A stretch of DNA of 64,000 nt from Pacificimonas sp036351775 (GCA_036351775.1 JAZBPX010000053.1:248001-312000); one strand, 5' to 3'; counted from the first letter of the stretch, positions 1-8,982 are shown. The notes: a model not told the origin generated them from the sequence alone. Program-made: numbers and translations.

Positions 1-1
1 T

Positions 2-733
2 GATATGTATGACAGCATTTCGCGCGCGCAGACCGCCGCCATCCTGGAAGAGCTGGAGCGGCGCGACGAGGCGCTGACGATGCTGGAAGCGGCCGCACAG
101 AGCGCGGATGCCGACGCGCGGACGCTGGTGCTACTGGGCGAAGGGTATCAGCGCGCGGAACGGTTCGAGGCGGCGGCAGGGGCGTTTGAAGCGGCGCTGT
201 CCCGTGACATCTCCGATGAGCAGCTCCGCTGGCAGACTTTGTTCCTCCTGGGCGCTGCGCAGGAACAGATGGGCGATTTCGCGGCCTCCGAAGTCTCGCT
301 GCGCGCCGCGCTCGCCATCGAGCCGGACCAGCCGACCGTCCTGAACTATCTTGGCTACATGCTGCTGGACCGGAACGAAAAGGTGCCAGAGGCCATCGAC
401 CTGATCGAGCGCGCGCATGCCGCCGAGCCGCAGAACGGTCACATCACCGACTCGCTGGGCTGGGCGCAGTACAAGCAGGGCGATTACGAGACGGCGGTCG
501 AAACGCTGGAGGAGGCGGTGGCCTCGGTGCCGGGCGATCCGACGATCAACGATCATCTGGGCGATGCCTACTGGCAGGTCGGGCGGCGGCTTGAGGCGCG
601 GTTCCGCTGGCGCGCGGCGCTGGACGCGGAACCGGACGCGGCGCTGCGTGAACAGATCGAGACGAAGCTGTCCTACGGCCTCGACACCGCGCTTGCGATG
701 ATGGCGGATGACGAGCGCGGCGCGCGGCAATAG
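2..733 (+). CDS. TPR-repeat protein, C-terminal part (cut by window start)
   Basis: The frame is open to the left edge of the window, so the ATG at 5 is probably internal and the true start lies outside. About 242 residues are visible. They are built of tetratricopeptide-like helical pairs; the clearest begin near residues 41, 79, 112, 147 and 182 and carry the usual small residues, for example the LGEGYQRAERF and LGWAQYKQGDYETA segments. TPR arrays are protein-binding scaffolds; no enzymatic motif is seen. It is followed 140 bp later by ispE on the same strand. The partner and cellular role cannot be told from this fragment. Nothing recognisable was seen in the 140 bp gap. Confidence 0.85.
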   Translation, partial: DMYDSISRAQTAAILEELERRDEALTMLEAAAQSADADARTLVLLGEGYQRAERFEAAAGAFEAALSRDISDEQLRWQTLFLLGAAQEQMGDFAASEVSLRAALAIEPDQPTVLNYLGYMLLDRNEKVPEAIDLIERAHAAEPQNGHITDSLGWAQYKQGDYETAVETLEEAVASVPGDPTINDHLGDAYWQVGRRLEARFRWRAALDAEPDAALREQIETKLSYGLDTALAMMADDERGARQ

Positions 734-873
734 CCGTGACGATGTACCTTTCGCCCGCTGGACGGCGTTGTGTCGTCAGTCACGATGCTTTGGCATCGCT
801 CCGTTCCTAACGCCTTGCCAACGAACGAAATCTACATCGTCTCCGACGGTTCGACTGATGAATTCGCGAGCTA

Positions 874-1722
874 GTGCCTGATCTGCAACCCTTCCGAGAA
901 ACCGCCTATGCGAAGCTGAACCTGGCGCTTCATGTGCGGGCGCGGCGGGACGATGGCTATCACGAGCTGGAGACGCTGTTCGCCTTTTGCGCGGACGGCG
1001 ATACGCTGTCGTTCGAGGCGGCGGATGATCTGACGCTGGTGATCGACGGACCCTTTGGCGGTGATCTGGCAGCGGATGAGAACAACCTGGTGCTGCGCGC
1101 TGCGCGGATGCTGCGCGAGGAAACGGGCACGCGGGCGGGCGCACGGATCGCGCTTGCGAAAACCCTCCCTGTGGCGAGCGGGATTGGCGGCGGGTCGGCG
1201 GACGCCGCGGCGGCGCTGCGCGGGCTGAACCGGCTGTGGGGGACAGGCCTGAGAGATGACCGGCTCGCCGCGCTTGGCCTGTCGCTGGGCGCCGATGTGC
1301 CTGCCTGTGTGCATAGCCGGGCGATGCGCGCCGCCGGTGTGGGCGAACGGCTGACGCCTGCCGACCTGGGCGCGCTGGCCGGGTTGCCCGTCCTTCTGGC
1401 CAACCCCGGCGTGGCGGTGTCGACGGCGGCGGTCTTCGGGGGCTGGGACGGCGTGGACCGCGGGCCGATGCCCGAACGGCCAGCCGCATGTCTGACCGAA
1501 GGGCGCAACGACCTGCAGGCGCCGGCCGTGCGCACCGCGCCGCAAATCGAGGCGCTGCTCGCCGATCTGGCAGCGCTGGATCCGGCCTATCCGCCGCGCA
1601 TGTCGGGAAGCGGAGCCACCTGTTTCGCGCTGTTCCATGATTGGGGGGATGCCAGACAGGCGCAGACGCGCATGGCTCAGAATAGGCCGCAAACCTGGTC
1701 ACTTCTGTCCACGCTGCGCTGA
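874..1722 (+). CDS. ispE: 4-diphosphocytidyl-2-C-methyl-D-erythritol kinase
   Basis: Cytosolic GHMP-family kinase of the non-mevalonate (MEP) isoprenoid pathway. It phosphorylates the 2-hydroxyl of CDP-methylerythritol using ATP. The 282 residues match the usual family length. The N-terminal AYAKLNLAL motif (residues 11-19) and the glycine-rich ATP-binding loop IGGGSADAAA (about 104-113) are diagnostic, and a C-terminal GHMP motif SGSGATCF follows. The start is GTG at 874; no in-frame ATG near it would give a complete N-terminus. It follows the TPR gene and may share its transcript. The next downstream element, about 70 bp past its stop, is a sigma-54-type promoter, so gcdH is probably transcribed separately. 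Confidence 0.96.
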   Translation: MPDLQPFRETAYAKLNLALHVRARRDDGYHELETLFAFCADGDTLSFEAADDLTLVIDGPFGGDLAADENNLVLRAARMLREETGTRAGARIALAKTLPVASGIGGGSADAAAALRGLNRLWGTGLRDDRLAALGLSLGADVPACVHSRAMRAAGVGERLTPADLGALAGLPVLLANPGVAVSTAAVFGGWDGVDRGPMPERPAACLTEGRNDLQAPAVRTAPQIEALLADLAALDPAYPPRMSGSGATCFALFHDWGDARQAQTRMAQNRPQTWSLLSTLR

Positions 1723-1791
1723 CTGTCCCGATGCGGTACAATTATTAAGGACCGTTTTGGAGGGATTAACGGAAGTCTGCGGCCTTCCGGG

Positions 1792-1808
1792 TTGGCACGG
1801 CCTTTGCA
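1792..1808 (+). promoter_or_regulatory. Sigma-54 (RpoN) type promoter
   Basis: The string TTGGCACGGCCTTTGCA matches the RpoN consensus YTGGCACG-R-N3-TTGCW at every fixed position. The GG (1794-1795) and GC (1806-1807) doublets are separated by exactly 10 bases. Transcription is predicted to begin near 1819. A bound activator site further upstream was not identified. It reads into a structured segment ending in an intrinsic terminator just before gcdH. Confidence 0.72.
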
Positions 1809-1818
1809 TGGCGATTCG

Positions 1819-1958
1819 CGTTAGTCACAAGGGAGGGGAGCCCTTTTCCCTGACTGAATCCGGTCCTCGGGCGAGTGGGCGATCCAGCCGCTGTCCCGGC
1901 ATTGGGAGAACCTTATCACGCAGCGGCAGGGCCACGCGCCTCGCCGCTGCTTTTTTTT
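1819..1958 (+). ncRNA. Predicted 140-nt terminated leader or small RNA upstream of gcdH
   Basis: The predicted RpoN start (near 1819) and a strong terminator (1920-1958) delimit about 140 nt without a convincing reading frame. A first hairpin is visible: AGTCA (1823-1827) pairs with TGACT (1851-1855) and GGGA (1831-1834) with TCCC (1847-1850), leaving a three-base bulge. Only about 18 nt separate the terminator from the gcdH start. The RNA is therefore either an independent small RNA or an attenuator-type leader for gcdH. No known family was recognised. Confidence 0.5.
1920..1958 (+). terminator. Intrinsic terminator before gcdH
   Basis: An 8-bp perfect stem GCAGCGGC (1920-1927) / GCCGCTGC (1943-1950) is followed directly by eight T residues (1951-1958). 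This is one of the strongest intrinsic terminators in the window, yet it lies upstream of a same-strand gene with only about 18 nt to the start codon. Confidence 0.85.
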
Positions 1959-1976
1959 GTGCCGGGTGTCCTGTAG

Positions 1977-3212
1977 ATGGCGGGCATGAACATTCAGCCC
2001 TCCGACATTCGCGCTGCCGGTGCAGCCCCCGACAACAAGCCCGCCGCCTTCGACTGGGCGGACCCGCTGCAGCTCGATGATTTGCTCGATGAAGATGAGC
2101 GGCTGATCCAGGACACCGCGCGGTCCTTTGCCGATGCGGAGCTGGCACCGATCGTGCGCGATGCGAACCGGAACGAGACCTTCGACCCGGAGCTGATGAA
2201 GGCGTTCGGCGCGGCGGGGCTGCTTGGCCCGACCTTGCCGGAAGACTATGGCTGCGCGGGCGCGAGCTATGTCGCCTACGGCCTGATCGCGCGGGAGGTT
2301 GAGCGCATCGATTCGGCCTACCGGTCGGCGATGTCGGTGCAGTCCTCGCTCGTGATGCACCCGATCCATGCGTACGGGACGGAGGAGCAGCGCAGGAAAT
2401 ACCTCCCGAAACTGGCGAGCGGTGAGTTTATCGGCGCGTTCGGGCTGACCGAGCCGGACGCGGGCTCCGACCCCGGCAGCATGAAGACGCGGGCGCGGAA
2501 GGACGGCGATCACTATGTGCTGAACGGCGCGAAGATGTGGATCACGCAGTCGCCGATCGCGCAGGTCTTTGTCGTCTGGGCGAAGGATGACGAGGGCGAT
2601 ATACGCGGCTTCGTTCTCGAACGCGGCGATGACGGGATCAAGACGCCGAAGATCGAGGGGAAATTCTCGTTGCGCGCCTGGGTGACGGGCGAGATCGTGA
2701 TGGAGGATGTGCGAATTCCGGCAGACCGCCTGCTGCCCGATGTAAAGGGCCTGAAGGGGCCGTTCGGCTGCCTGAACAAGGCGCGCTACGGCATCAGCTG
2801 GGGTGCGATGGGGGCGGCGGAGTTCTGCTGGCACGCCGCGCGGCAATACGGCCTCGACCGGACGCAGTTCGGGCGGCCGCTGGCGCAGACGCAGCTGTTC
2901 CAGAAGAAGCTGGCCGACATGCAGTCGGAGATCACGCTCGGCCTGCTGGCGAGCTGGCGCGGCGGCAAGCTGATGGATGCCGGGCGCCTGCCGCCCGAGG
3001 CGATCAGCATCCTGAAGCGCAACAATTGCGGCAAGGCGCTCGCCATCGCGCGGGAAGCGCGCGACATGCACGGCGGCAACGGCGTTTCCGACGAGTACGG
3101 CGTCATCCGGCACGTGATGAACCTGGAGGCGGTCAACACCTATGAGGGCACGCACGACATCCACGCCCTGATCCTCGGCCGCGCGCAGACGGGCTTGCAG
3201 GCGTTCTTCTAG
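1977..3212 (+). CDS. gcdH: Glutaryl-CoA dehydrogenase (acyl-CoA dehydrogenase family)
   Basis: FAD enzyme that oxidises and decarboxylates glutaryl-CoA to crotonyl-CoA in lysine, tryptophan and aromatic acid breakdown, passing electrons to ETF. The 411 residues have the acyl-CoA dehydrogenase order: N-terminal helical domain, middle beta domain with FGLTEPDAGSDP (flavin and substrate region), then the C-terminal helical domain. The catalytic base is the Glu of NTYEGTHDIH (about E390), placed as in glutaryl-CoA dehydrogenases. The start is ATG at 1977 or 1986; neither has a strong ribosome binding site. The terminated RNA immediately upstream suggests conditional expression. The stop abuts the GTG of the next gene (TAG then GTG), so the following genes are likely cotranscribed. 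Confidence 0.9.
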   Translation: MAGMNIQPSDIRAAGAAPDNKPAAFDWADPLQLDDLLDEDERLIQDTARSFADAELAPIVRDANRNETFDPELMKAFGAAGLLGPTLPEDYGCAGASYVAYGLIAREVERIDSAYRSAMSVQSSLVMHPIHAYGTEEQRRKYLPKLASGEFIGAFGLTEPDAGSDPGSMKTRARKDGDHYVLNGAKMWITQSPIAQVFVVWAKDDEGDIRGFVLERGDDGIKTPKIEGKFSLRAWVTGEIVMEDVRIPADRLLPDVKGLKGPFGCLNKARYGISWGAMGAAEFCWHAARQYGLDRTQFGRPLAQTQLFQKKLADMQSEITLGLLASWRGGKLMDAGRLPPEAISILKRNNCGKALAIAREARDMHGGNGVSDEYGVIRHVMNLEAVNTYEGTHDIHALILGRAQTGLQAFF

Positions 3213-4160
3213 GTGATGCGCTGGCCCGCCCTCGATTATCCTGCGGAGCGGGAGGTTTATGAGACGGTCCATGCCTGGTTGCAGGTGGTGGGGAAGCTGC
3301 CGGTGCGGACGACGCCGTGGGTAAACCATGGCTGGCACGTGGCGATGCGCGTCGTCCCGCGCGGGTTCCGGACCTATGTGCTGCCCACGGGCGAGGCGGA
3401 CTATGAACTGCTGTTCGACATTCTTGGCGAGCGGGTGCTGCTGACGACGTCGGCGGGGTTTTCGGTCGCGGTGCCGCTGACCGGGCAGACCGTGGCCGCC
3501 TTTCATGCCGAACTGTCGGAGAAGCTGGCGGAGATCGGTGCGCCTGCACCCCTGCAGGGCGGTCCGAACGAGGTACCCGACCCGGCCATCCCCTTCGACC
3601 AGGATCACCGCGAACGGATGTGGGATGCGGAGGTTGCGGGGCGGATGCACGGCGCGTTCCTGTCGGCCGACCGGGTGTTCAGCCGGTTTCGGTCTGGCTT
3701 TGTCGGCAAGTCTTCGCCGAGCCACCTGTTCTTCGGCAGCTTCGACCTCGCCGTGACGCGCTTTTCCGGGCGGCGGGCACCGACGCATCCGGGCGGCTTT
3801 CCGAACCTGCCCGATCCCGTCACGCGCGAAGCCTATAGCCACGAGGTGGTCAGCGCGGGCTTCTGGACCGGCGGGGGCGGGGTCGATGAGGCGGCCTTTT
3901 ATGCTTACACCTATCCGGCCAAGGATGCGTTCGGTGCGGCGAGCTTGGAACCGGGGGCAGCCTATTGGCTTGGCGACCTGAGCGAGTTCGTGCTGCCCTA
4001 CGCGGCTGTGGCGGGGGCAGACGATCCGGACGCGGCGCTGATGGCTTTCCTGCAGTCGACCTATGAGGCGGGCGCGAAGGCGCTCGGTTTTCCCGCCGAT
4101 CTGACCGAGGACATTGGACCGGTGGGTCAGCCGCCGCGCCGTTACCAGGAGATGACATGA
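3213..4160 (+). CDS. DUF5996 family protein
   Basis: 315-residue soluble protein without signal peptide or membrane segments. The N-terminal region with LQVVGKLPVRTTPWVNHGWH and later LFFGSFDLAVTRFSGR resembles the DUF5996 family, whose function is unknown. Many conserved aromatic and His residues (WVNHGWH, PSHLFFGSFD, YAYTYPAKD) suggest a binding pocket, but no catalytic motif is recognised. The GTG start at 3213 directly follows the gcdH stop; an ATG one codon later is an alternative. Its stop overlaps the next start (ATGA at 4157-4160), which points to translational coupling within a gcdH-DUF5996-lipoprotein unit. The family call is from memory of the conserved pattern. Confidence 0.8.
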   Translation: MMRWPALDYPAEREVYETVHAWLQVVGKLPVRTTPWVNHGWHVAMRVVPRGFRTYVLPTGEADYELLFDILGERVLLTTSAGFSVAVPLTGQTVAAFHAELSEKLAEIGAPAPLQGGPNEVPDPAIPFDQDHRERMWDAEVAGRMHGAFLSADRVFSRFRSGFVGKSSPSHLFFGSFDLAVTRFSGRRAPTHPGGFPNLPDPVTREAYSHEVVSAGFWTGGGGVDEAAFYAYTYPAKDAFGAASLEPGAAYWLGDLSEFVLPYAAVAGADDPDAALMAFLQSTYEAGAKALGFPADLTEDIGPVGQPPRRYQEMT

Positions 4161-4744
4161 TGAAAAGCAGACTTTCCGTTGCCGCGGCGCTGCTGGCTGT
4201 TGCCGCCTGTTCCGGCGAGGCGGATGAACCGGCGGGAGGCGGCGAGGTTTCGTCCAGCACGGCGGATGTGGACGGGTACGGAAACACGAACCAGCCTGAA
4301 CCGGTTGTGCCTGCCGACCCCACGGGGTGGACCTATGGCGGGCTGGGGCCGCAGTCGGAAACGCTGGCCTATGCGGACGGGACGGGCGGCGTGAGCCTTT
4401 ACGTCCGGTGCCTGCCCGACCCGGCGCGGCTGCAGGTGGAAACGCCGTACCTGATGCCGATCGAAAGCGAGGAGCGGCTGACGCTGGGCATCGGCGACCG
4501 GCTGGTCGTGATGGTTGCCGAACCCGCAGCGGGCATCGCCGATATGGAGGACAGGGGTGTGGTGGCGGAAGCGCCGCTTGACGCCGAACTGGTCGCGGCG
4601 CTGTCGGGCGGTGATTTCGCCGTCAGCTATGGCGCGGAAATCCTGGAAGCGCCGGAAGTGCCCGGCGATGACGCGCTGACGAGATTTGCCAATGGCTGCG
4701 CAGCGGCGCTGGCCGAAGGTTCTGCCATAGCGGAACAAAGATAA
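4157..4744 (+). CDS. Predicted lipoprotein of unknown function
   Basis: 195 residues beginning with a classical lipoprotein signal: Met-Met-Lys-Ser-Arg, a hydrophobic stretch, then a lipobox ending at Cys18 (AVAAC). The mature part is acidic, begins with a Gly/Glu/Ser-rich linker, and has no domain I recognise. The start overlaps the stop of the upstream DUF5996 gene by four bases. The product should be lipid-anchored at the cell envelope. Function unknown. Confidence 0.8.
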   Translation: MMKSRLSVAAALLAVAACSGEADEPAGGGEVSSSTADVDGYGNTNQPEPVVPADPTGWTYGGLGPQSETLAYADGTGGVSLYVRCLPDPARLQVETPYLMPIESEERLTLGIGDRLVVMVAEPAAGIADMEDRGVVAEAPLDAELVAALSGGDFAVSYGAEILEAPEVPGDDALTRFANGCAAALAEGSAIAEQR

Positions 4745-4765
4745 GCGGTCGTTCCTTCGCTAATC

Positions 4766-5368
4766 ATGCGTGCATTATCCTATCTCATCATCGGCCTGAC
4801 CATTTTGGCCGTTCTTGGCGATGTGGCCGCAATACTTAGCGTCGACAATTACAGTCCGGTTCGAGATACGATTTCCGAACTCGCTGCTGTCGATGGCTCA
4901 CGGTTCGAGGATCCGGCCATTCTCGCGCTCGCGCTCGCGCTGTTCCTGACCATGGTGCTGCTGGCAGTGCGGAAGGGCGGCGGGGCCAAGTGGCTGACTG
5001 GACTCGGTTTCCTGCTTCTTTGTTCGATCGTCGTGGCCTTGATGGCATTGTGGAATGCCTATGACGCCCCGGGCGGAGCGATGCGGGAAGGAAGCTTTGC
5101 GCTTTCCGCCCACAGGAAACTGGTCTGGATACTCGGCGGCGCGTTCTTTGGGGCGGCGACGCTGCTAGCGGACCGGCTGAAAGCCATCGGGGCGCCCTGG
5201 CGCGAGAAGGCGAGCCTGGGTCTGGCGTTCCTGTGGCTGGTGACGGCGCCGATATTCTTCTTTGTCGATACCGGCATCGACGGGGCCTATGAGCGCGGCC
5301 TGGCGCTGATCGTGATCGCTTGGCTGTGGATTGCGGCCACCGCGAGCGCCGACCGGCGCGTTACCTGA
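4766..5368 (+). CDS. DUF998-like integral membrane protein
   Basis: 200-residue polytopic membrane protein with about six hydrophobic segments: near residues 4-25, 50-68, 75-98, 117-134, 147-165 and 177-194. The pattern YSPVRDTISELAA after the first segment and the short loops resemble DUF998 family proteins, whose role is unknown. It lies 21 bp after the lipoprotein and could be the last gene of that operon. It converges on nspC. The 105 bp between them hold no clear terminator. Confidence 0.7.
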   Translation: MRALSYLIIGLTILAVLGDVAAILSVDNYSPVRDTISELAAVDGSRFEDPAILALALALFLTMVLLAVRKGGGAKWLTGLGFLLLCSIVVALMALWNAYDAPGGAMREGSFALSAHRKLVWILGGAFFGAATLLADRLKAIGAPWREKASLGLAFLWLVTAPIFFFVDTGIDGAYERGLALIVIAWLWIAATASADRRVT

Positions 5369-5473
5369 CGAAGGATGGGCGGCCCGCTTGGCCTGAATCA
5401 GGATCGGCGCGCGGCTGGCCGCGTCGCCGTGCAAGTGGCCCTGACCGTTCGTCGAAAGCCGTGCGCTGGCGGG

Positions 5474-6652
5474 TCAGGACAGGCGAGCGGCAAAGTCTTG
5501 CCAGCCGAACTCGCGGACCAGTTCCAGCGCGTCGGTTTCGGAATCCCACAGGTAGATGGCGGGCAGGGGGACGCCGTTGAAAGTGGTGGTCTTCACCATC
5601 GAATAATGCGCCTGATCGAGGAAGGCGAAGCGGGTGCCGGGCTGCGGGATGCCGCCGGGTAAGCGGTAGTCGCCGATGACGTCGCCCGCGAGGCAGGACG
5701 GGCCGCCAAGGCGGACGGCGGGGCCATCGTCCGCTTCGCCGAGGAGGGCCGGGCGGTAGGGGGCTTCGATTACGTCGGGCATGTGGCAGGTGGCGGAGAT
5801 ATCGACGATGGCCTGGAAGCCGCCATTCGCGAACGTGTCGAGCACTTCGCCAACGAGAATGCCAGCGTCGAGCGCGACGGCTTCGCCCGGTTCGAGATAG
5901 ACGTCGATGTCGTACTTTTCGCGGATGCCGCGAATCAGGGCGGCGAGTGCGGCCACGTCATAGTCGCGGCGCGTGATGTGGTGGCCGCCGCCGATGTTCA
6001 GCCAGTCGAGGCGCGGCAGGTACGGCGCGATCTGCGGTTCCAGCGCCGCCCAGGTTTCCGCGAGCGGCGCGAAGTCCTGTTCACATAACGTGTGGAAATG
6101 CAGGCCGGACAGGCCGCTGAGATGGTCCTCCCGCAGCTGCGAAACCGGAAAGCCGAGGCGCGAACCGGGCGCGGCAGGGTCGTATTTCGGGACCTCGCCC
6201 GTCGAAACTTCCGGATTGATGCGAAGGCCGAGATCGAAGGTCTCGCCGGTGCGCTCCAAGAGGTCGCGGTGGCGCGCGAGCTGGTGCGGGGTGTTGAAGA
6301 CGATGGTGTCGGAAAGCCGCGCGATCTCCCGCAGGTCGGCGGCCTTGAAGGCAGGGGAGAAGGTTTCGATCAGACCGGGATAATGGGCCTTCGCCAGCCG
6401 CGCCTCCCACAGCCCGCTGGCGCAGGTGCCGTCGAGGGTTTCCTGCGTCAGACCCGCCGTTCGCCACATGCTGAATGCTTTTAGCGCCAGGAGAATTTTC
6501 GCTCCGGACTGGCGCTTCAGGTCGGCGAGAATAGCGAGATTCCTGCGCAGCGCGGCGGCGTCGACAACGAAGGCCGGGCTGCCCACCCGCGAAAGATCGA
6601 AGTCCCTGAACGCGCCCGGATCGCCGGCCTGTGTGGTCATCATATCGGTCAT
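5474..6652 (-). CDS. nspC: Carboxynorspermidine/carboxyspermidine decarboxylase
   Basis: PLP enzyme of the alanine-racemase fold that decarboxylates carboxy(nor)spermidine to (nor)spermidine, the last step of the alternative polyamine pathway. The 392 residues fit NspC. The Schiff-base lysine is in LLALKAFSMW (about K58). The PLP-phosphate glycine loop NIGGGHHITR and the C-terminal FLDQAHYSMVKTTTFNG block (substrate site) are typical. The two partner enzymes are on the same strand at 11337-13931, separated by four unrelated-looking genes. In a sphingomonad the product is presumably spermidine, because the diamine comes from the ornithine decarboxylase. The ribosome binding site is weak; Met4 or Met5 could be the start. 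Confidence 0.9.
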   Translation of the reverse strand: MTDMMTTQAGDPGAFRDFDLSRVGSPAFVVDAAALRRNLAILADLKRQSGAKILLALKAFSMWRTAGLTQETLDGTCASGLWEARLAKAHYPGLIETFSPAFKAADLREIARLSDTIVFNTPHQLARHRDLLERTGETFDLGLRINPEVSTGEVPKYDPAAPGSRLGFPVSQLREDHLSGLSGLHFHTLCEQDFAPLAETWAALEPQIAPYLPRLDWLNIGGGHHITRRDYDVAALAALIRGIREKYDIDVYLEPGEAVALDAGILVGEVLDTFANGGFQAIVDISATCHMPDVIEAPYRPALLGEADDGPAVRLGGPSCLAGDVIGDYRLPGGIPQPGTRFAFLDQAHYSMVKTTTFNGVPLPAIYLWDSETDALELVREFGWQDFAARLS

Positions 6653-6754
6653 GCCCGTTCGCGCCTGTTCGACCGGCGACAGTTTTTCAAGTCTTGGTCA
6701 GGCTCCGTTCGATGTGAGTTGCGCTCAGGGGGCTGCGCGGGCAACGCAGCGCTG

Positions 6755-7975
6755 ATGACCGCCGAGCCACCCGACCGCCTGTCCCGCGCGCAGCTTTACC
6801 TGTTTGCCGTGGCGGGCGGCGTCGTGGTCGCGAACGCCTATTACATCCATCCGATCGTTTCGCAGGTCGCCGCCGAGTTCGGCATCGGGGCGGGCGCGAT
6901 CGGCGCGGTGCCGGCGCTGAACCAGATTGCGCTGGCCATCGGGATTTTCCTGTTTCTGCCGCTGGGCGACCGGATGGGAAATGCGAAGCTGGCGCGGGTG
7001 TTCGTAGCGCTGCAGCTCATCTGCGTCGCGGGGATGGCGATTGCGGACCGGTTCGAACTGTTCGTGCTGGCGTCGACGCTGCTGGGGCTCGTAACCATCG
7101 CGCCCTACCTGATCCCGACCTATGTGTCGAAGCGCGTCGCCCCGGAACAGATGGGCCATGCCATGGCGCTGCTGACGACGGGCGTGATCATGGGTATCCT
7201 GGTCGCGCGGGTCGGCGCGGGCGTCATCGGCGAGTATTATGGCTGGCGCGCGGTCTATGGTTCGGCAGCGGCGCTGATGCTGGCGGTGACCATTGCCCTG
7301 CCGCTGATCATGGAGGGGAACAGGGCGGCGAATAGGGCGGCAAGCGCGGAACGGCCCGCAATGACCTACCGCGCGCTGCTGGCCTCGACGCTGCCGATTG
7401 CGCGGGCGAAACCGGCGGTCATCCTGTCCGGCATCATCCAGGGGCTGGGGTTCGGCGTGTTCCTGGCGCTGTGGCTGGGCATCGGGCTGCATCTGCCGAG
7501 CATTGGCTACGGTGTGGACGTCGTCGGCTACCTGGCGGCGTTCACGATCCTGAACCTGTTCACGACGCCCTATCTGGGGCGCGTCGCCGACCGGATGGGC
7601 GCTGAGAAGGCGCGGATGTTCGCCGCGCTGACGCAGATCCCGGGCGTCATTCTGTTGTGGTTTGCGGGGGCCAGCCTGCCGATCCTCGTCATCGCCATCG
7701 TCAGCTTCAACCTCGTGGGGCCGCTCGTCGATGTGTGCGGCCGGATGACGTTCCTGAGCGAACCGCCGGAAATCCGCACGCGGCTGATGACGGTCTACAT
7801 CATGCTGATGTTCATCGGCGGCGGGCTGGGAAGCTGGCTGGGTACCATCGCCTATGACTGGGCGGGATGGACGGGGACGTGCATGCTGGCGCTGACGTTC
7901 AGCCTGTCGATGATCGCACTGTCCGCCTTTTCGTGGTGGCGGTCGCGCCGAGAGATCGTGTCAGAGCCGGTTTAG
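6755..7975 (+). CDS. MFS transporter
   Basis: Major facilitator superfamily permease with about 12 hydrophobic segments. The loop after segment 2 carries the family motif (PLGDRMGNAKL), repeated as GRVADRMGAEKA in the second half. I place the start at ATG 6755, giving MTAEPPDRLSRAQL and 406 residues, rather than at an in-frame TTG at 6719 whose translation is not transporter-like. The substrate cannot be told; the fold resembles drug or small-molecule exporters. It is divergent from nspC, across about 100 bp that must hold both promoters. Its stop overlaps the convergent FUSC gene by four bases. Confidence 0.85.
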   Translation: MTAEPPDRLSRAQLYLFAVAGGVVVANAYYIHPIVSQVAAEFGIGAGAIGAVPALNQIALAIGIFLFLPLGDRMGNAKLARVFVALQLICVAGMAIADRFELFVLASTLLGLVTIAPYLIPTYVSKRVAPEQMGHAMALLTTGVIMGILVARVGAGVIGEYYGWRAVYGSAAALMLAVTIALPLIMEGNRAANRAASAERPAMTYRALLASTLPIARAKPAVILSGIIQGLGFGVFLALWLGIGLHLPSIGYGVDVVGYLAAFTILNLFTTPYLGRVADRMGAEKARMFAALTQIPGVILLWFAGASLPILVIAIVSFNLVGPLVDVCGRMTFLSEPPEIRTRLMTVYIMLMFIGGGLGSWLGTIAYDWAGWTGTCMLALTFSLSMIALSAFSWWRSRREIVSEPV

Positions 7976-8982
7976 GCCGCGTCGCGGATTGCCTCGTTCA
8001 GCGTCTCCAGGCTGTCGATCACCTCGCCAAGCGTGAAAACGAGCGCCCCCTCCGCGGTCACGGCGAACGCCCTGTTGCCGTCCGCGTTGCCCGACACGGC
8101 GGCGCGCGCATCCTCGAGAGAGTGTTTGAGGCGGGACAAGCGGTCTTCATCGGCAGCCTCGCCCTTGGCGAGTTGGCGGGCGAGGGCGGTGGCATCCTCT
8201 CGCACGGCATCGACCCTGTCTGAAAGATCGCCCTTCGCCGGGTCGCTGTCTTCGCCGATGCGAACGAGAAACGTCGATGCGTTCCAGAGTTCCTCAACGG
8301 CGCGCCGACGCTTCGACAGGGGTTCGCCCTTGCCGAAATGAATCGCGTCGATCGCGTCCCGCGCGCCGGTGATGCTGCGGCGATAGAGGGCGCGGCAGTC
8401 GTCGCTCGCCGCCTTGTCGCCTTTCGCGGTTTCGATACCGGCGTCGAGCAGTTCGGCGCAGGCTTCGGTCGCGCGTTTCAGGTTTCGCCTGGCCCGGTCC
8501 TCGGCCTTGTCGCGCCAGATGACGAGGGCGACGAGCGCGCCAATAACAACGCCGAGCCCTATGGAAATGCTACGGTCGAGAGCGACCTGCGTTGCATCGC
8601 TTTCCGCTCCGAGCGAGAGCGCGACCGCCGCGACCACGCCGTAGCGCCACTCGCTTTTAAAACCGGCAATGGCGTTCATGACGAGCATCGAGACGGCAAG
8701 TGCCGCGGCCGTGCCATACCCGTCCGGCAGCAGGATCAGACAGATGACGCCCACGATAGCGCCCACGAGGGTGGCGAGAAAGCGGTCCGTCGCCTCGCCG
8801 ATGACGGCACCGGCCGTGGGCTGGATGACCATGACGGCCGACAGGATGCCCACAAAGCGTTCGGGGAGGCCGAGCGACTTCATGACGATGAAGGTGAGCG
8901 CCGCGGCAAAGGCGGACTGGATGGCGAGGCGCGCGGCGTCGCGCGTCTCAGCCTTGGAGAAATCGATACCGAAAAGTGCCAT
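7972..8982 (-). CDS. FUSC family inner-membrane protein (aromatic acid exporter-like)
   Basis: 336 residues. The N-terminal half has about six membrane segments, with GLPERFVGILSAVMVIQPTAG and an ATDRFLATLVGAIVG block typical of fusaric-acid-resistance/YccS-type proteins. The C-terminal half is a charged cytosolic helical domain (about residues 170-336). Known relatives export aromatic acids, often with an HlyD-type partner, but none is adjacent here. It converges on the MFS gene with a four-base overlap of stop codons. A role in efflux is inferred from the family only. Confidence 0.75.
   Translation of the reverse strand: MALFGIDFSKAETRDAARLAIQSAFAAALTFIVMKSLGLPERFVGILSAVMVIQPTAGAVIGEATDRFLATLVGAIVGVICLILLPDGYGTAAALAVSMLVMNAIAGFKSEWRYGVVAAVALSLGAESDATQVALDRSISIGLGVVIGALVALVIWRDKAEDRARRNLKRATEACAELLDAGIETAKGDKAASDDCRALYRRSITGARDAIDAIHFGKGEPLSKRRRAVEELWNASTFLVRIGEDSDPAKGDLSDRVDAVREDATALARQLAKGEAADEDRLSRLKHSLEDARAAVSGNADGNRAFAVTAEGALVFTLGEVIDSLETLNEAIRDAA

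Noticed and set aside
1821..3842. Long minus-strand frame (673 codons) opposite gcdH and the DUF5996 gene
   Set aside because: It is rich in Arg/His/Pro, the composition of a GC-rich antisense shadow, and has no recognisable motif; both overlapping plus-strand genes are clear.
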